A DNA stretch of 32,184 bases from Alphaproteobacteria bacterium (GCA_017427405.1 JAFRSV010000006.1:1-32184), one strand, 5' to 3'; shown: positions 6,799-15,851, counted from the first letter of the stretch. The notes: generated from the letters alone by a model not told the origin. Numbers and translations: made by a program.

Positions 6799-8487
6799 CT
6801 ATTCCTTTACCGCGGGCAATGACACAACATCGTTATAGAACGTCAGGAATTTTTTACCCGTTCCGCAATATATTTTTTCAAGTGAATCGTTGTATTCGCG
6901 TGTGGCTTCGACAAAGCGGGCCTCGATATCCGCCTGGGCGCCTTGGTATCCGGAAAATCCGCCAAGTGCTGCGCCAACGCCCGCACCTTTAAGTGTTGAA
7001 CCCAAACGCGCCTTGTTTGAAAAGTCAACCACACCACCGTCATCCGTATCCATGGTTAGTGGGTTAAAATCTTCGATTGTGTATTTGGTGTCATCAGGTG
7101 CCTTTAACTCGCAATCGCCCGTTGGGTTGCCGTATCCGTCGCGCCGACACATTTTTACGCCGGTTTTATGCGCAGCCTTCCATTGTGTCCAATCGGCAAG
7201 TTTTGTTCCAAACGCGCGTGTGTCTTCAAACCCAACAATTACCGCCGGTATTGGCGCGCCGGCACGTTTTTCAACATATGCGTTATAGCAATATGCATCG
7301 TTGCTGGTGACATTTGCATCCACATTTTTTTCTTCAGCATTGTACCTATACGGTGTGGCCTTGCCACTAAGGACTTGTACAAAACCGCCTGTTTTACTAA
7401 GTTCTTCGGGTTTGATTTGTGCTTTCCCATCATCGTGTTTTATATATTTCAAAATCAAACTGTTATCTATCACACAGGGATATTGCGTTTTGGTCCGGTC
7501 ACAAACAATTACGTTGCCGTCCTTTGGACAATAATATGTTTCATCACCAACACCTTCGGCCTTGGCGGTTTTGACGATATTACCCCAAAGGCATGTTGTT
7601 TCCACACCGCCATCGTTGCACTTTGTAACGCGCAGAACGGATTCACCCGTCGCCATCATATTTCCAACAACACCACCCGCCGCCGCATTCACGCCCGCAT
7701 GTAAAATCGTGTCACCGGCAACCTTGCCGGAAAATGTGCCTGCGGTCATCAATGCCGCCCCAATCAGCGCGCCCCCAAGCGTCGTTTTCATTTTTTCAGA
7801 ATTCGTTCCAAACAGTCCGTCTTTACCCGGTTCCTGGGCGCCGACCATATTGCCCGCAACACCCGCCGCAACCGTCGCCGCCGCGATTTTAAGGCCCGCC
7901 TTGTTCTTTTGTTCTTCGTTCAAAACGCGAATAACATCATCGTGCGTTGGGGCATTGTCCGCCGGGAAAGTCACGCGCATCGCGTCCGGCAAATATGATG
8001 AAGACGGAAAGTCCGATATATTACAATTTACCGCATCGCCCGCCGCCAATTTCCCACGCGCCACGGTTGTATATTCCAACGGACCGTTTGCACCCAAAAC
8101 GCGCATTTCAACCACCGCGACACATGTCGGTTTGCCGCCCGCACCGCGCCCGATTGTTGGCACATCCCAAATAAATTCACCGTCGGGGTAAATCGCGGCA
8201 CAGTTGTTCAATGTATTATAATTTGCGCCAACGGTTTTATCACCACTTTTTATTTTATCCGCGATTTGTTTATCCGCCACACGCACCGGCAAATCTATAT
8301 CGACCGGCGTATCCGCTTCGGTGGCAATTGAATCATAGTATTGCTGTTCCAATGCGGCGGTGTTCTTATACGAATTCGCATAGTTCCGCGAAAGGTTCCC
8401 AACGCGTATTCCACCAAATGCATAATGCGCCGACGTGCCCACCAATATGGACATAATTGAACACAAAATCGCGTTATTTCTTTTCAT
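6799..8487 (-). CDS. Large secreted protein with glycine-zipper segments
   Basis: A 562-residue unrecognised protein. The N-terminus is a signal peptide of about 25 residues. Hydrophobic Gly/Ala-rich segments of the glycine-zipper type occur near 205-220 (AATVAAGVAGNMVGA), 240-260 (LGGALIGAALMTAG), 272-285 (AAAGGVVGNMMA) and 505-525 (GAGVGAALGGFSG). The remainder has about ten Cys, spaced as if disulphide-bonded. The gene starts 11 bases after the stop of the outer-membrane protein gene at 8499-9632, with a GGGGGG ribosome-binding stretch. Cotranscription with a beta-barrel suggests an envelope-associated or exported partner. The 325-residue protein at 14780-15757 has a similar hydrophobic pattern. 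Confidence 0.85.
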   Translation of the reverse strand: MKRNNAILCSIMSILVGTSAHYAFGGIRVGNLSRNYANSYKNTAALEQQYYDSIATEADTPVDIDLPVRVADKQIADKIKSGDKTVGANYNTLNNCAAIYPDGEFIWDVPTIGRGAGGKPTCVAVVEMRVLGANGPLEYTTVARGKLAAGDAVNCNISDFPSSSYLPDAMRVTFPADNAPTHDDVIRVLNEEQKNKAGLKIAAATVAAGVAGNMVGAQEPGKDGLFGTNSEKMKTTLGGALIGAALMTAGTFSGKVAGDTILHAGVNAAAGGVVGNMMATGESVLRVTKCNDGGVETTCLWGNIVKTAKAEGVGDETYYCPKDGNVIVCDRTKTQYPCVIDNSLILKYIKHDDGKAQIKPEELSKTGGFVQVLSGKATPYRYNAEEKNVDANVTSNDAYCYNAYVEKRAGAPIPAVIVGFEDTRAFGTKLADWTQWKAAHKTGVKMCRRDGYGNPTGDCELKAPDDTKYTIEDFNPLTMDTDDGGVVDFSNKARLGSTLKGAGVGAALGGFSGYQGAQADIEARFVEATREYNDSLEKIYCGTGKKFLTFYNDVVSLPAVKE

Positions 8488-8498
8488 GCGCCCCCCGA

Positions 8499-9632
8499 TT
8501 AGAATTGCAACCGCAACCGCGCGCCAACATCAATCAAACTAAGCCGTCCGCTTTCGTACCAATTTGTATAGTGGAACACGCTGTCGTAATCCGCCTGAAC
8601 TTCGCCGCCAAGCCCATCCGACAACCATTCGATTTGGGACAAAATAATACTGCCCGATGTTTTTACGTTCCCAAGGTTCGCATACCGTGCAAACAAATCC
8701 ATCTTTATTCCCCCACCAAGGTCCGTCGTTATACCACCTTCGACCATAAACGCCAACTGTTCGTTTGTTCCACCATTGTGATACGCGTATATATCGGAAA
8801 CACCTGTAAGCAGTCCTGCCTTGCCAACCGTTGTATTCAAATCTTCGATTATTGTATAAAATGTATCGTCATACACGACATAATCGGCAATTGTGTTCAA
8901 CGACAGCCCAACACCAACACCGATATACGGACGCAGCGACCCACCCGCCAAATATCCGGTATAAGAATCAAGGTTATAATATATATTCAACATCGTTGTA
9001 TTTGCGGTTATTGCACCACCTTCGACCGCGGTTTGAACCGTTGCGGCACCCGTGTATTCGGCGGTGTAAACATGGTCCGGATAACTTAAACCCGAATAAC
9101 GCGTGTATGAAAAATCCACACGAATATCATTGTTTAATGCCGAACCAACCGAAACCTGAAGCGGTATAACCGTATCTGTCTGAAAATCCGCGGCCGCGAA
9201 CGCGCCCGGTACGACATAGGCATCTTTTTCGCCCAAATAATCGGCCTTTATCGACCCCATAACACTTGCGGCATACGCAACCGAAAACCCAACATACAAA
9301 CCACTGTCCGCAAGGCGGTCATAATCAGACGGCAAATAGTATTTCCGTCCCGCCGCCGTTGCCGCCGATCCAACCTTTGGCAATGCGCCCGTGACCCTTG
9401 TCGCCGGCACCGCAACACCGGAATTTGCAACCAAAACCGTGCCGTTCGCCGTTGGCAACTGAACCGTTCCGGGTTGCACCGGATATGCGGCCTGGGCCTG
9501 CATCTGTTGTTGATATTGTTGTTGGTAAAGTGGAACCTGGGGTGATGGATACGCGGGATATGCCGCAGACGCGACGCGCGATGCACCAAAGCAAAAACCC
9601 AACAAAGTGGCGGAAAACCCGAACTTCCTCAT
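8499..9632 (-). CDS. Outer-membrane beta-barrel protein with Gln/Pro-rich N-terminal linker
   Basis: A 377-residue protein with a signal peptide ending near VASA. A low-complexity Tyr/Pro/Gln linker follows (residues 25-55, with QQQYQQQMQAQ). The rest shows alternating beta-strand patterns such as SGLYVGFSVAYAASVMG, LRPYIGVGVGLSLN and MDLFARYANLG. It ends in RLRLQF, the aromatic C-terminal signal recognised by the Bam complex. It resembles small OmpA/Omp25-like surface antigens of alphaproteobacteria. AGAGAGG precedes the start and an extended -10 lies at 9659-9667. It is first in an operon with the 562-residue secreted protein. Confidence 0.88.
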   Translation of the reverse strand: MRKFGFSATLLGFCFGASRVASAAYPAYPSPQVPLYQQQYQQQMQAQAAYPVQPGTVQLPTANGTVLVANSGVAVPATRVTGALPKVGSAATAAGRKYYLPSDYDRLADSGLYVGFSVAYAASVMGSIKADYLGEKDAYVVPGAFAAADFQTDTVIPLQVSVGSALNNDIRVDFSYTRYSGLSYPDHVYTAEYTGAATVQTAVEGGAITANTTMLNIYYNLDSYTGYLAGGSLRPYIGVGVGLSLNTIADYVVYDDTFYTIIEDLNTTVGKAGLLTGVSDIYAYHNGGTNEQLAFMVEGGITTDLGGGIKMDLFARYANLGNVKTSGSIILSQIEWLSDGLGGEVQADYDSVFHYTNWYESGRLSLIDVGARLRLQF

Positions 9633-9658
9633 ACTTTTTCTTTTCCTCTCTTGGGGGT

Positions 9659-9667
9659 ATTATATCA
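9659..9667 (-). promoter_or_regulatory. Extended -10 promoter of the outer-membrane protein operon
   Basis: The minus strand reads TGATATAAT, an extended -10 element, 27 bases before the start codon at 9632. There is no good -35 at 17 bases (T-run only), as is usual for extended -10 promoters. Confidence 0.5.
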
Positions 9668-9694
9668 CAAAATCAACATTAAAAAAAGCACTTT

Positions 9695-9723
9695 ATAAAA
9701 AAGACGGGTTATTTAAACCCGCC
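9695..9723 (-). terminator. Terminator of the 9747-10763 gene
   Basis: On the minus strand CGGGTT (9721-9716) pairs with AACCCG (9710-9705), with loop TAAAT, and is followed by TCTTTTTT. It lies 24 bases beyond the stop of the second outer-membrane protein. Confidence 0.7.
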
Positions 9724-9746
9724 TTAAAAAAACGTTAAACTTTATC

Positions 9747-10763
9747 TTAAAAACGAAGATTTGCGTGAACGCCTATCTCAAATTTTACATCTGTCCCATT
9801 TTGTGAATTTTTGTGTGCGTCATCAAATGTATATTCGCCAACCAACGCCAATTGGAACCAATCTGTTACTTGGTTTGCTATCACCCCAGATAATATATAT
9901 TCGTCCCAACCATCGTTCATATTATTTATTTCCGCCAACAATCCTTTTACAACCATTTGATTTGCATTGGAAACATCGGTATGTATAGACTTTACACCAT
10001 TGTCCGTGTGTTCAACAAACCTGAATCCGCCACCAAAGGACCAATTCTCGTTTATCTGATAAAAAAGATTCGTTCCAATTGTGATTTCTTTGGTTGATTT
10101 TAAATCCACGGAAATTTCATCTGGGAATCCAAGTGCCGAAGCATTTTGAACCCCGAATCCCATCGACGTCAAATCGAATTTTTTTAGTTTAATTTCATTA
10201 TTGTGATTTCCAAATGTCTGCAAATATTCGGCAAACAAAGATGCGGTAAATTGCGACCATCTTTTGCCAACCTTGGTGCCAAATACCGCCCCCCAACGAC
10301 CATTGGAAAAATTATCATATTTAAACCCATCCGCATCATACGCCCCCTTCATTCTTTGCAGACCGGCCATATATGCTTCGCCATACAGGTCCCAAACAAA
10401 ATTATTCGTGGTTTCAATTACACGATAATCCAAACCCAAACGTGCACGATGCATGCCCTTGCGATCAATATCATCATTTTGTGTCCAGCCCAAAGATACA
10501 TATGTGCTAAACCTATCTGTGATGCCATACCTAAAATCTTCGGTAAAACGCCATACCGGAAATTCTTCGACACCGGCACGATTTTTTAATTTCATCGCTT
10601 CACTATGATCCGCCTTTTTATACAGCAACCCGATGCCGGTTTTTGATGCAAATTGTCCAGCTGTCGGTATAAACAATGGATTTTCCATATTGTTTGTAAT
10701 TGCCGCCATTGCCGATGTGGCCATGGCCGCCGTTGCCGCTGCAATACCAAGTATTTTTTTCAT
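9747..10763 (-). CDS. Outer-membrane beta-barrel protein (porin-like)
   Basis: A 338-residue protein with a clear signal peptide (MKKILGIAAATAAMATSAMA). The mature part has beta-strand alternation throughout, e.g. FSTYVSLGWTQND, RWGAVFGTKVGKRWSQ and NWSFGGGFRFVEH. The C-terminus is ANLRF, a typical barrel end. The start is at 10763 because AAGAAAGGAA precedes it. The frame stays open upstream for 60 codons, but that part has no signal-peptide logic. The family resembles alphaproteobacterial proteins annotated only as hypothetical. Its substrate or role cannot be told from the sequence. Confidence 0.88.
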   Translation of the reverse strand: MKKILGIAAATAAMATSAMAAITNNMENPLFIPTAGQFASKTGIGLLYKKADHSEAMKLKNRAGVEEFPVWRFTEDFRYGITDRFSTYVSLGWTQNDDIDRKGMHRARLGLDYRVIETTNNFVWDLYGEAYMAGLQRMKGAYDADGFKYDNFSNGRWGAVFGTKVGKRWSQFTASLFAEYLQTFGNHNNEIKLKKFDLTSMGFGVQNASALGFPDEISVDLKSTKEITIGTNLFYQINENWSFGGGFRFVEHTDNGVKSIHTDVSNANQMVVKGLLAEINNMNDGWDEYILSGVIANQVTDWFQLALVGEYTFDDAHKNSQNGTDVKFEIGVHANLRF

Positions 10764-10927
10764 TTTGATTTTCCTTTCTTTTAATGTTTTTCCACCAACC
10801 CCCATTATTGGCAAGATTGGCATCACACCCCCACACCGCCCATTCTTGGCAACAGTGCCGTTTTGGGAATATGACCCGCATATGATTGCGCAAGTTAAAA
10901 ATAAAGTCAAAGATTTTGTGATGCCCC

Positions 10928-10956
10928 TTGAAATCCGTGGCAAAAAACACTATCAT
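10928..10956 (+). promoter_or_regulatory. Promoter of the 10984-12036 gene pair
   Basis: TTGAAA (10928-10933), exactly 17 bases, and TATCAT (10951-10956). It places the transcription start near 10963 and excludes upstream start codons for the 10984 gene. Confidence 0.6.
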
Positions 10957-10983
10957 ACAATAAAGGTGTATGAAAAGATTCAA

Positions 10984-11508
10984 ATGGAAACGAACCTAAA
11001 AAAACTTATCGCCATGGCCGCCGGCCAAGATCGTGGTTGCTTTGATGAAAATTCTATTTCACCGGATGTTCGGGCTAGGGTTGACGGTGCGCTGGATTCT
11101 ATATTCCGTGGCAAAAGCATATTGGTTTGGATGCGTGGCGGAAAACTTAGCGTCGCATGGGACGCGGCGATGAACGAACTGCGTGACGAAATTTTCGCAA
11201 TAAAAAATACCGCGCCAATTGTTGAATACCTGCGTGTTGCGGTTTTTGCGTTGCGCGGGCGGTGGCAATCAAAAACGTTGCAAAGCAATGAAAGAAATTC
11301 AATTGTTGATGGCGCATCTGATACGGAATTGAACGATTTGAAAAGTTATGCAGTGTCACTCATAGAATCGGGAACACGTGTTATAAATGATTTAATATCG
11401 GTTGGTGTATCCGGGGGTGCCCAACGCGGAATACAAAACACCATGTCCATGAATATGGAACATGTAAATGTGCGTGAACACGAATATGGACGTGTACGAA
11501 AGAGATAA
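10984..11508 (+). CDS. Hypothetical protein, first of a two-gene unit
   Basis: A 174-residue protein without signal peptide or membrane segment, starting METNLKKLIAMAAGQDRGCF. It is mainly helical, with a Gly/Met/Asn-rich tail (SGGAQRGIQNTMSMN) and a basic end (RVRKR). The ATG at 10984 is chosen because the promoter ends at 10956. The ribosome-binding site is weak: AAAGGTG lies 15 bases upstream. A second unknown gene follows 15 bases later. I recognise no family. Confidence 0.7.
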   Translation: METNLKKLIAMAAGQDRGCFDENSISPDVRARVDGALDSIFRGKSILVWMRGGKLSVAWDAAMNELRDEIFAIKNTAPIVEYLRVAVFALRGRWQSKTLQSNERNSIVDGASDTELNDLKSYAVSLIESGTRVINDLISVGVSGGAQRGIQNTMSMNMEHVNVREHEYGRVRKR

Positions 11509-11523
11509 TAGCAGGAACACAAA

Positions 11524-12036
11524 ATGAAAAACACTGACGACATTTCAAATGAAACAAAAGATTTGTTAGTCCATGCGTATCAAAGTGTATATGATGCCTT
11601 TGTAAATGCGTTTTTAGCCAATGGTCAAACCCGTGGGCAATCTGCACAAAGTGCAAGTAATAAAATGTATCAAATCATAGATGCGCACGAAAATAATAAT
11701 CCTGTAATAGCATACTTAAGAAAATTTAATGATTCACATTATTCGGCTGTGGCAAAGAAAAATATGAAAAAACCGGGCATGGACCAAACAGATTCGGAAT
11801 CTTTGAACATTGATATGACGGACGCGATTATAAGTGCTATAAGTAATTTTGAAAAAGTTATTGCGGATGTGTCGACAAGGGTTTTGTGTGTGTTGAATCG
11901 CGCACCGGTACCGTTCAAACATTCCGATATATTAAACAAGCAAGATTTTGTTTCATGGCTTTGCAGTAATCCGCATCAGCAATCAAATTTTGCCGACCTT
12001 TATCGTCAATACTTTTTGCGGCAAGCGGGTAAATAA
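11524..12036 (+). CDS. Hypothetical protein, second of a two-gene unit
   Basis: A 170-residue soluble, largely helical protein (starts MKNTDDISNETKDLL). AGGA lies about 7 bases before the ATG and 15 bases separate it from the preceding gene. It is similar in size and helix content to its neighbour, but I see no convincing sequence similarity. It ends 2 bases from the stop of the convergent trhP gene, leaving no room for a separate terminator. No function is assigned. Confidence 0.7.
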   Translation: MKNTDDISNETKDLLVHAYQSVYDAFVNAFLANGQTRGQSAQSASNKMYQIIDAHENNNPVIAYLRKFNDSHYSAVAKKNMKKPGMDQTDSESLNIDMTDAIISAISNFEKVIADVSTRVLCVLNRAPVPFKHSDILNKQDFVSWLCSNPHQQSNFADLYRQYFLRQAGK

Positions 12037-12037
12037 A

Positions 12038-13279
12038 TCACTTATGCTTATATGCCAAGACAAGTGGCACCAATTTATCGAAATCATCCGCAACCCAATT
12101 GCGCGGAATTTTTATCGCGTTATGCTGGCCCGCGGACATTTTTGGTAAAATGGAATTATCACGCGCATTAATGATTTGTTTAAGTTTAACCCGCACACCC
12201 CGCACATCATGTGGAATAACAAATGTAATTTCATCGCCGGCCTTTATTTCATTTCGCAGTTCAAGTGTGATTTCCGAATCGTTTCTTGCAACCACAACGC
12301 CCGCCGCATGATATTCGGACACCGATCGCGCGGAATCATAGTTGTGCGCGTCGCTTGGCACCGGGCCATCAAAGAACGCCGTCGTATATCCGCGCGATTC
12401 CAATACATTTAACATTTCCATATAGACGGATGGATTAAAATTTTCCGGGTCGCGCGCCCACGCATCCATCGCCGCACGATACGCGTGAACAACACTGCCC
12501 ACATAGTATTCACTGCGGTTGCGCCCTTCGATTTTAAGTGAATCCGGCGCGGATTCCAACACATCGGCCAACCGTGGCATCAAACATAAATCTTTGCTGT
12601 TCATAATATATGCGCCGCGCGCGTCTTCGGATATTGGCATTTCAATACCGCTTTCGCATTCGCGCAAAACCACATCGTATTTCCACCGACACAGTTGCGC
12701 GCATGCCCCGCGATTCGCCGGCCGCCCCGTGATAAAGTTGGACAGCAAACACCGCCCCGAATACGCCATGCACATTGCGCCATGCACAAAAATTTCAAGT
12801 TTAATGTCGGGACACGCCCGTCGAATAGATATGAATTCGTTGTGTGAAACCTCCCGTGCAAGCACGCACAGCGATGCACCCGCCGCCTGCCAGAACTTCA
12901 CGGACGCGGCGGAACAAATGTTCGCCTGGGTCGAAATATGAATCGGAATATCAGGGTGGTTTTCTTTCACCCACATTAAAACACCCGGGTCGGACACAAT
13001 TAACGCATCCGGTGATAAATATCGAATTATTTCCGACACGTGCGGCATATTTGCAAATTCATTATCATGCGCGAATAAATTAAATGCCAAGTAAACCTTT
13101 TTTCCCGCCGCATGCGCAAGTTCGATTCCAGTTTTAACCTCTTCGGTTGTAATTTTTGCGCGTGCACGCATTGAAAACCCGGGCAGGCCGGCATAAATCG
13201 CATCCGCACCATATAAAATCGCGGTCCGAAACGCGTCCAGCGTCCCCGCCGGCGCCAAAAGTTCAGGTAGTTTCATCAT
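12038..13279 (-). CDS. trhP: U32 family protein, TrhP (YegQ)-like tRNA hydroxylation factor
   Basis: The U32 signature is present in EIFVHGAMCMAYSGRC, followed by LLSNFITGRPANRGAC and a QLCRW segment whose cysteines are typical of the TrhP/RlhA group. In E. coli TrhP acts with prephenate in the 5-hydroxyuridine modification of U34 in certain tRNAs. The length (413 residues) is close to YegQ (453), and the region IMNSKDLCLMPRL...SLKIEGRNRSEYYV matches that family well. The family starts at M-K-x-P-E-L-L-A/S-P-A-G, so I place the start at 13279 (ATGATG). No ribosome-binding site is clear, and a hairpin lies directly upstream. Coupling to the protease gene that ends at 13311 is possible. Confidence 0.88.
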   Translation of the reverse strand: MMKLPELLAPAGTLDAFRTAILYGADAIYAGLPGFSMRARAKITTEEVKTGIELAHAAGKKVYLAFNLFAHDNEFANMPHVSEIIRYLSPDALIVSDPGVLMWVKENHPDIPIHISTQANICSAASVKFWQAAGASLCVLAREVSHNEFISIRRACPDIKLEIFVHGAMCMAYSGRCLLSNFITGRPANRGACAQLCRWKYDVVLRECESGIEMPISEDARGAYIMNSKDLCLMPRLADVLESAPDSLKIEGRNRSEYYVGSVVHAYRAAMDAWARDPENFNPSVYMEMLNVLESRGYTTAFFDGPVPSDAHNYDSARSVSEYHAAGVVVARNDSEITLELRNEIKAGDEITFVIPHDVRGVRVKLKQIINARDNSILPKMSAGQHNAIKIPRNWVADDFDKLVPLVLAYKHK

Positions 13280-13299
13280 CTGTGTAATACTAACACAGA
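13279..13299. promoter_or_regulatory. Hairpin immediately upstream of the trhP start
   Basis: TCTGTGT (13279-13285) and ACACAGA (13293-13299) form a perfect 7-bp stem with a 7-base loop, touching the first base of the trhP start codon. It could be a repressor operator or an mRNA hairpin controlling initiation. No T-run makes it a terminator for the upstream protease gene. Confidence 0.4.
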
Positions 13300-13310
13300 A
13301 AAATCGCACG

Positions 13311-14783
13311 TCAATCTTTAACGCATCCGGTCATTAGATTACCATTTATAATGTTCGGATGCTTTCCCCTTGGGCATTTCCCTGAACGACAATATCCATT
13401 TGATGTTCCCTTGGCACTTGCCGCCAAATACCAACCCTGTTCACATTCTGTTGCCGCACAAGCACATTTTTGGTCACCTTTACAATTCAAATCGTTTAAT
13501 CCATGTGGAATATAGTGCCCCGCCGTTGCATGTGGTTTTTTTGCCAAATCTTCCGCCAAACATTGACCCCAAAGTTCGCGTTCCGTGGGTTCTGGGGTCT
13601 GTTCCGGTTGTGGCGCGGGTTTGACCGGTTCCACAACCTGTATCGGTTCCTGTACAACGGGTTTAATCTGTTCGGGTAATGGTGTTATCGGTTTTTCTTT
13701 GGGTTTAACATTTGGCCAATCTGGTTTTTGTTCTATTGGTTTTGGCGCATTTGGTTTCAATTCTTCTATTGGCTTATTTGTTGCGCAACTGGTTGTCGAA
13801 TTTTTAATGGCTTCTTGAATTTCATTTGAATACACCGTATTCATCAATATCGCTTCGTCTAATGAAATATCTTCGTTATTATTTAGGGTCACATAAGATG
13901 TCCCCGCATAATCCAAACCAACTAAGTCATTAGTCGACATGTTTTTAATACCACTGCCTGAATCTCCGGCCCATGCGTTACACGAATGTCTTACAACATT
14001 CATACTTCCTGAATTTTTACTTACACCCGTAAATTTACAGTTTTCTATAAGTTTTAGTGTATTACTATCTTGGTTGTAATCCGCAATGAAATCTTTACCG
14101 GTAAGTTTTGTAAACTCTTCAAAAAATTTTCCAAATTTTGCATCAGAACTTGAACCGCTGCTACCAAAGGCCGTGCCACGTTTGTCAATTTTACCGCCAG
14201 ACCGCAGATACGCTTTATACGCTTGGCGTATTTTTGCTATATCATCTTCGTTTAACACCCGTAATCCCCCGAAACCGGCGCGCCAAAGGCCATCCATCCT
14301 TGAGCCCGCCTTTTGCATGGTTCTATATTCTTTATGACAATAATCACCGACGATCTCTAATATCGACCAATCCTTACTTCGTCTTTTATACCATTGGGTA
14401 TCATCAAATTTGCCACTTGCATCGGTCAAATTTGTTCCGAAAAAAACCTCACGTGCGTTAAGGACCTGGTTATTCGATGTATAAATTTCACAATCGGCTT
14501 TTCCGTTGGTGCCACACCCTTGGGCAACGTGCTCATTCGTCAAAACGTGACGCGGGGATATAAATTCCCCGGTACCACGCGTGCTTCCACTACGAACTTG
14601 AACAATACTGCTATACGGTGATGTATTCCATATATATTTTACACTTTCTAAATCGTCTAAATAATCAGGTTGATTACCTATCCAACCTATGACTTCGCGT
14701 CTGTCCGTACGACCACCAATTCCGGCGCACGCATTGCTTATAATCGCCAATCCGATAAAGAATGATGCGAATGTTTTTGTCAT
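13311..14783 (-). CDS. Secreted trypsin-like serine protease with Pro-rich linker and Cys-rich tail
   Basis: A 490-residue exported protein. A signal peptide (to about residue 20) is followed by a chymotrypsin-fold domain. The triad is readable: His85 in LTNEHVAQGC, Asp138 in SKDWSILEI and Ser275 in WAGDSGSGI. Residues 335-410 are a proline-rich linker (repeated KPI, PxP, EPxQ). The C-terminal 80 residues contain about eight Cys, likely disulphide-bonded and perhaps a binding module. The ATG at 14783 has GAGGA 8 bases upstream and overlaps the upstream stop as ATGA, so translation is coupled to the 325-residue partner. Extracellular or periplasmic action is inferred. The substrate is unknown. 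Confidence 0.88.
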   Translation of the reverse strand: MTKTFASFFIGLAIISNACAGIGGRTDRREVIGWIGNQPDYLDDLESVKYIWNTSPYSSIVQVRSGSTRGTGEFISPRHVLTNEHVAQGCGTNGKADCEIYTSNNQVLNAREVFFGTNLTDASGKFDDTQWYKRRSKDWSILEIVGDYCHKEYRTMQKAGSRMDGLWRAGFGGLRVLNEDDIAKIRQAYKAYLRSGGKIDKRGTAFGSSGSSSDAKFGKFFEEFTKLTGKDFIADYNQDSNTLKLIENCKFTGVSKNSGSMNVVRHSCNAWAGDSGSGIKNMSTNDLVGLDYAGTSYVTLNNNEDISLDEAILMNTVYSNEIQEAIKNSTTSCATNKPIEELKPNAPKPIEQKPDWPNVKPKEKPITPLPEQIKPVVQEPIQVVEPVKPAPQPEQTPEPTERELWGQCLAEDLAKKPHATAGHYIPHGLNDLNCKGDQKCACAATECEQGWYLAASAKGTSNGYCRSGKCPRGKHPNIINGNLMTGCVKD

Positions 14784-15757
14784 AATGTGTCCTCGCATTG
14801 TTCGGCAGATTCTAATAATTTCTTGGTCAGTGTAATAAGTGATATATTAAATCCCGTTCCGACCGCACCGGTTGCCGTTGCCAAACCCGCTGACACATTT
14901 GCGGTTGTATTAAGGTTTTTTTCACGCTGTTTCCCGGCCGCGGTATCATCATCGCGAACAGAATCGGTATTTGCGGCGATACTGGTCCCCGCACCAATCG
15001 CGCTAATTACCGCACCACCGATACTTGTCCCCATAACAACCGTCATACGTTTTTCAATTTTTTCAACGTTTTCAACATCTAATGTTCCACACATTTGAAG
15101 TGTATCGTTAAATTCACTAATTATCGGATTTTCAACCGGATTAATTCCGCTTTTGATGGCCGCCGTGCGCGCCGCACGCAAATTTTTAACCGCCGCATTA
15201 CACGCCGTTATTTGTTGAATCAAATCAGATTGGTTTCTGTTCAGACCCGCAATAATCGCCGATGCAACATTTGTTCCGAAACTGCCCACCATAAGTCCTG
15301 TGCGCCAATTACCTTGTCTTTTGGATTTTTCAATTTCTGCGGCCTGTTCATCTTGTAAACGTTTAAGTTCCGCATCTGCCTCAATTGCTTCGGTAAATGG
15401 GCGTATCACATTACCAAAAAACTCATCATCAGACATTTGATCTACTTTATCGGGATCACATCCGCCGCGTTCACATATTTGTTTTTGTAATTCTTCAATA
15501 TACTTATCTGTTTGGGCTTTGGCGATACCAAACGCCAATGCGCCGCCGGCCGCAACAGTTCCGACCGCCGTCACCGCCGTATTTATCTTTGATACCCCCG
15601 ATACAGATGAAATACGATCCGAAATACCGCCACAAAAATGCTGAACGGTTTGATACAGGTCGTACAAACCTTCTAATGTTGCGCTATCACTTGCATCGTC
15701 GGCAATAGACACACACGGCGCAATCGAAACCAATAAAAATGCCAAGATTTTACGCAT
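14780..15757 (-). CDS. Exported hypothetical protein coupled to the serine protease
   Basis: A 325-residue protein with a signal peptide (MRKILAFLLVSIAPCVSIA). It has several weakly hydrophobic Ala/Gly segments (VTAVGTVAAGGALAFGIA; MVGSFGTNVASAIIAGLN; GTSIGGAVISAIGAGTSIA; NVSAGLATATGAVG) and charged helices between them, one with paired Cys (ICERGGCDPDKV). The frame is open for 31 codons upstream, but the signal peptide fixes the start at 15757. Its TGA overlaps the protease ATG by the ATGA arrangement, implying a fixed stoichiometry. A membrane-associated partner or target of the protease is a reasonable guess. No family is recognised. Confidence 0.82.
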   Translation of the reverse strand: MRKILAFLLVSIAPCVSIADDASDSATLEGLYDLYQTVQHFCGGISDRISSVSGVSKINTAVTAVGTVAAGGALAFGIAKAQTDKYIEELQKQICERGGCDPDKVDQMSDDEFFGNVIRPFTEAIEADAELKRLQDEQAAEIEKSKRQGNWRTGLMVGSFGTNVASAIIAGLNRNQSDLIQQITACNAAVKNLRAARTAAIKSGINPVENPIISEFNDTLQMCGTLDVENVEKIEKRMTVVMGTSIGGAVISAIGAGTSIAANTDSVRDDDTAAGKQREKNLNTTANVSAGLATATGAVGTGFNISLITLTKKLLESAEQCEDTL

Positions 15758-15779
15758 CTCTCGTTTGAACTCATGACGA

Positions 15780-15788
15780 ATTATATCA
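15780..15788 (-). promoter_or_regulatory. Extended -10 promoter for the protease operon
   Basis: The minus strand reads TGATATAAT 22 bases before the start at 15757. The upstream -35 region is T-rich and poor. It is back to back with the tRNA-Thr promoter. Confidence 0.5.
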
Positions 15789-15812
15789 TAAAAATGCGTA
15801 AAATAAAAGGAC

Positions 15813-15840
15813 TTGATTTTAATATCGCAATATGTATAAT
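15813..15840 (+). promoter_or_regulatory. tRNA-Thr promoter
   Basis: TTGATT (15813-15818), 16 bases and a perfect TATAAT (15835-15840), 11 bases before the tRNA 5' end. Confidence 0.75.
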
Positions 15841-15851
15841 AGTGAGGCATT

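Noticed and set aside
7562-8191. 209-codon open frame on the plus strand opposite the 562-residue secreted protein
   Set aside because: It is antisense to a gene with a signal peptide, ribosome-binding site and operon context. Its Pro/Ala/Thr-rich product mirrors the Gly/Ala/Val codons of the real gene.
8457-9089. 210-codon plus-strand open frame opposite the outer-membrane protein
   Set aside because: It is antisense to a convincing beta-barrel gene, has no ribosome-binding site and a composition typical of a shadow frame.
10633-10983. Upstream in-frame extension of the 10984 gene
   Set aside because: It would overlap the start of the divergent outer-membrane protein, and the TTGAAA/TATCAT promoter lies inside it.
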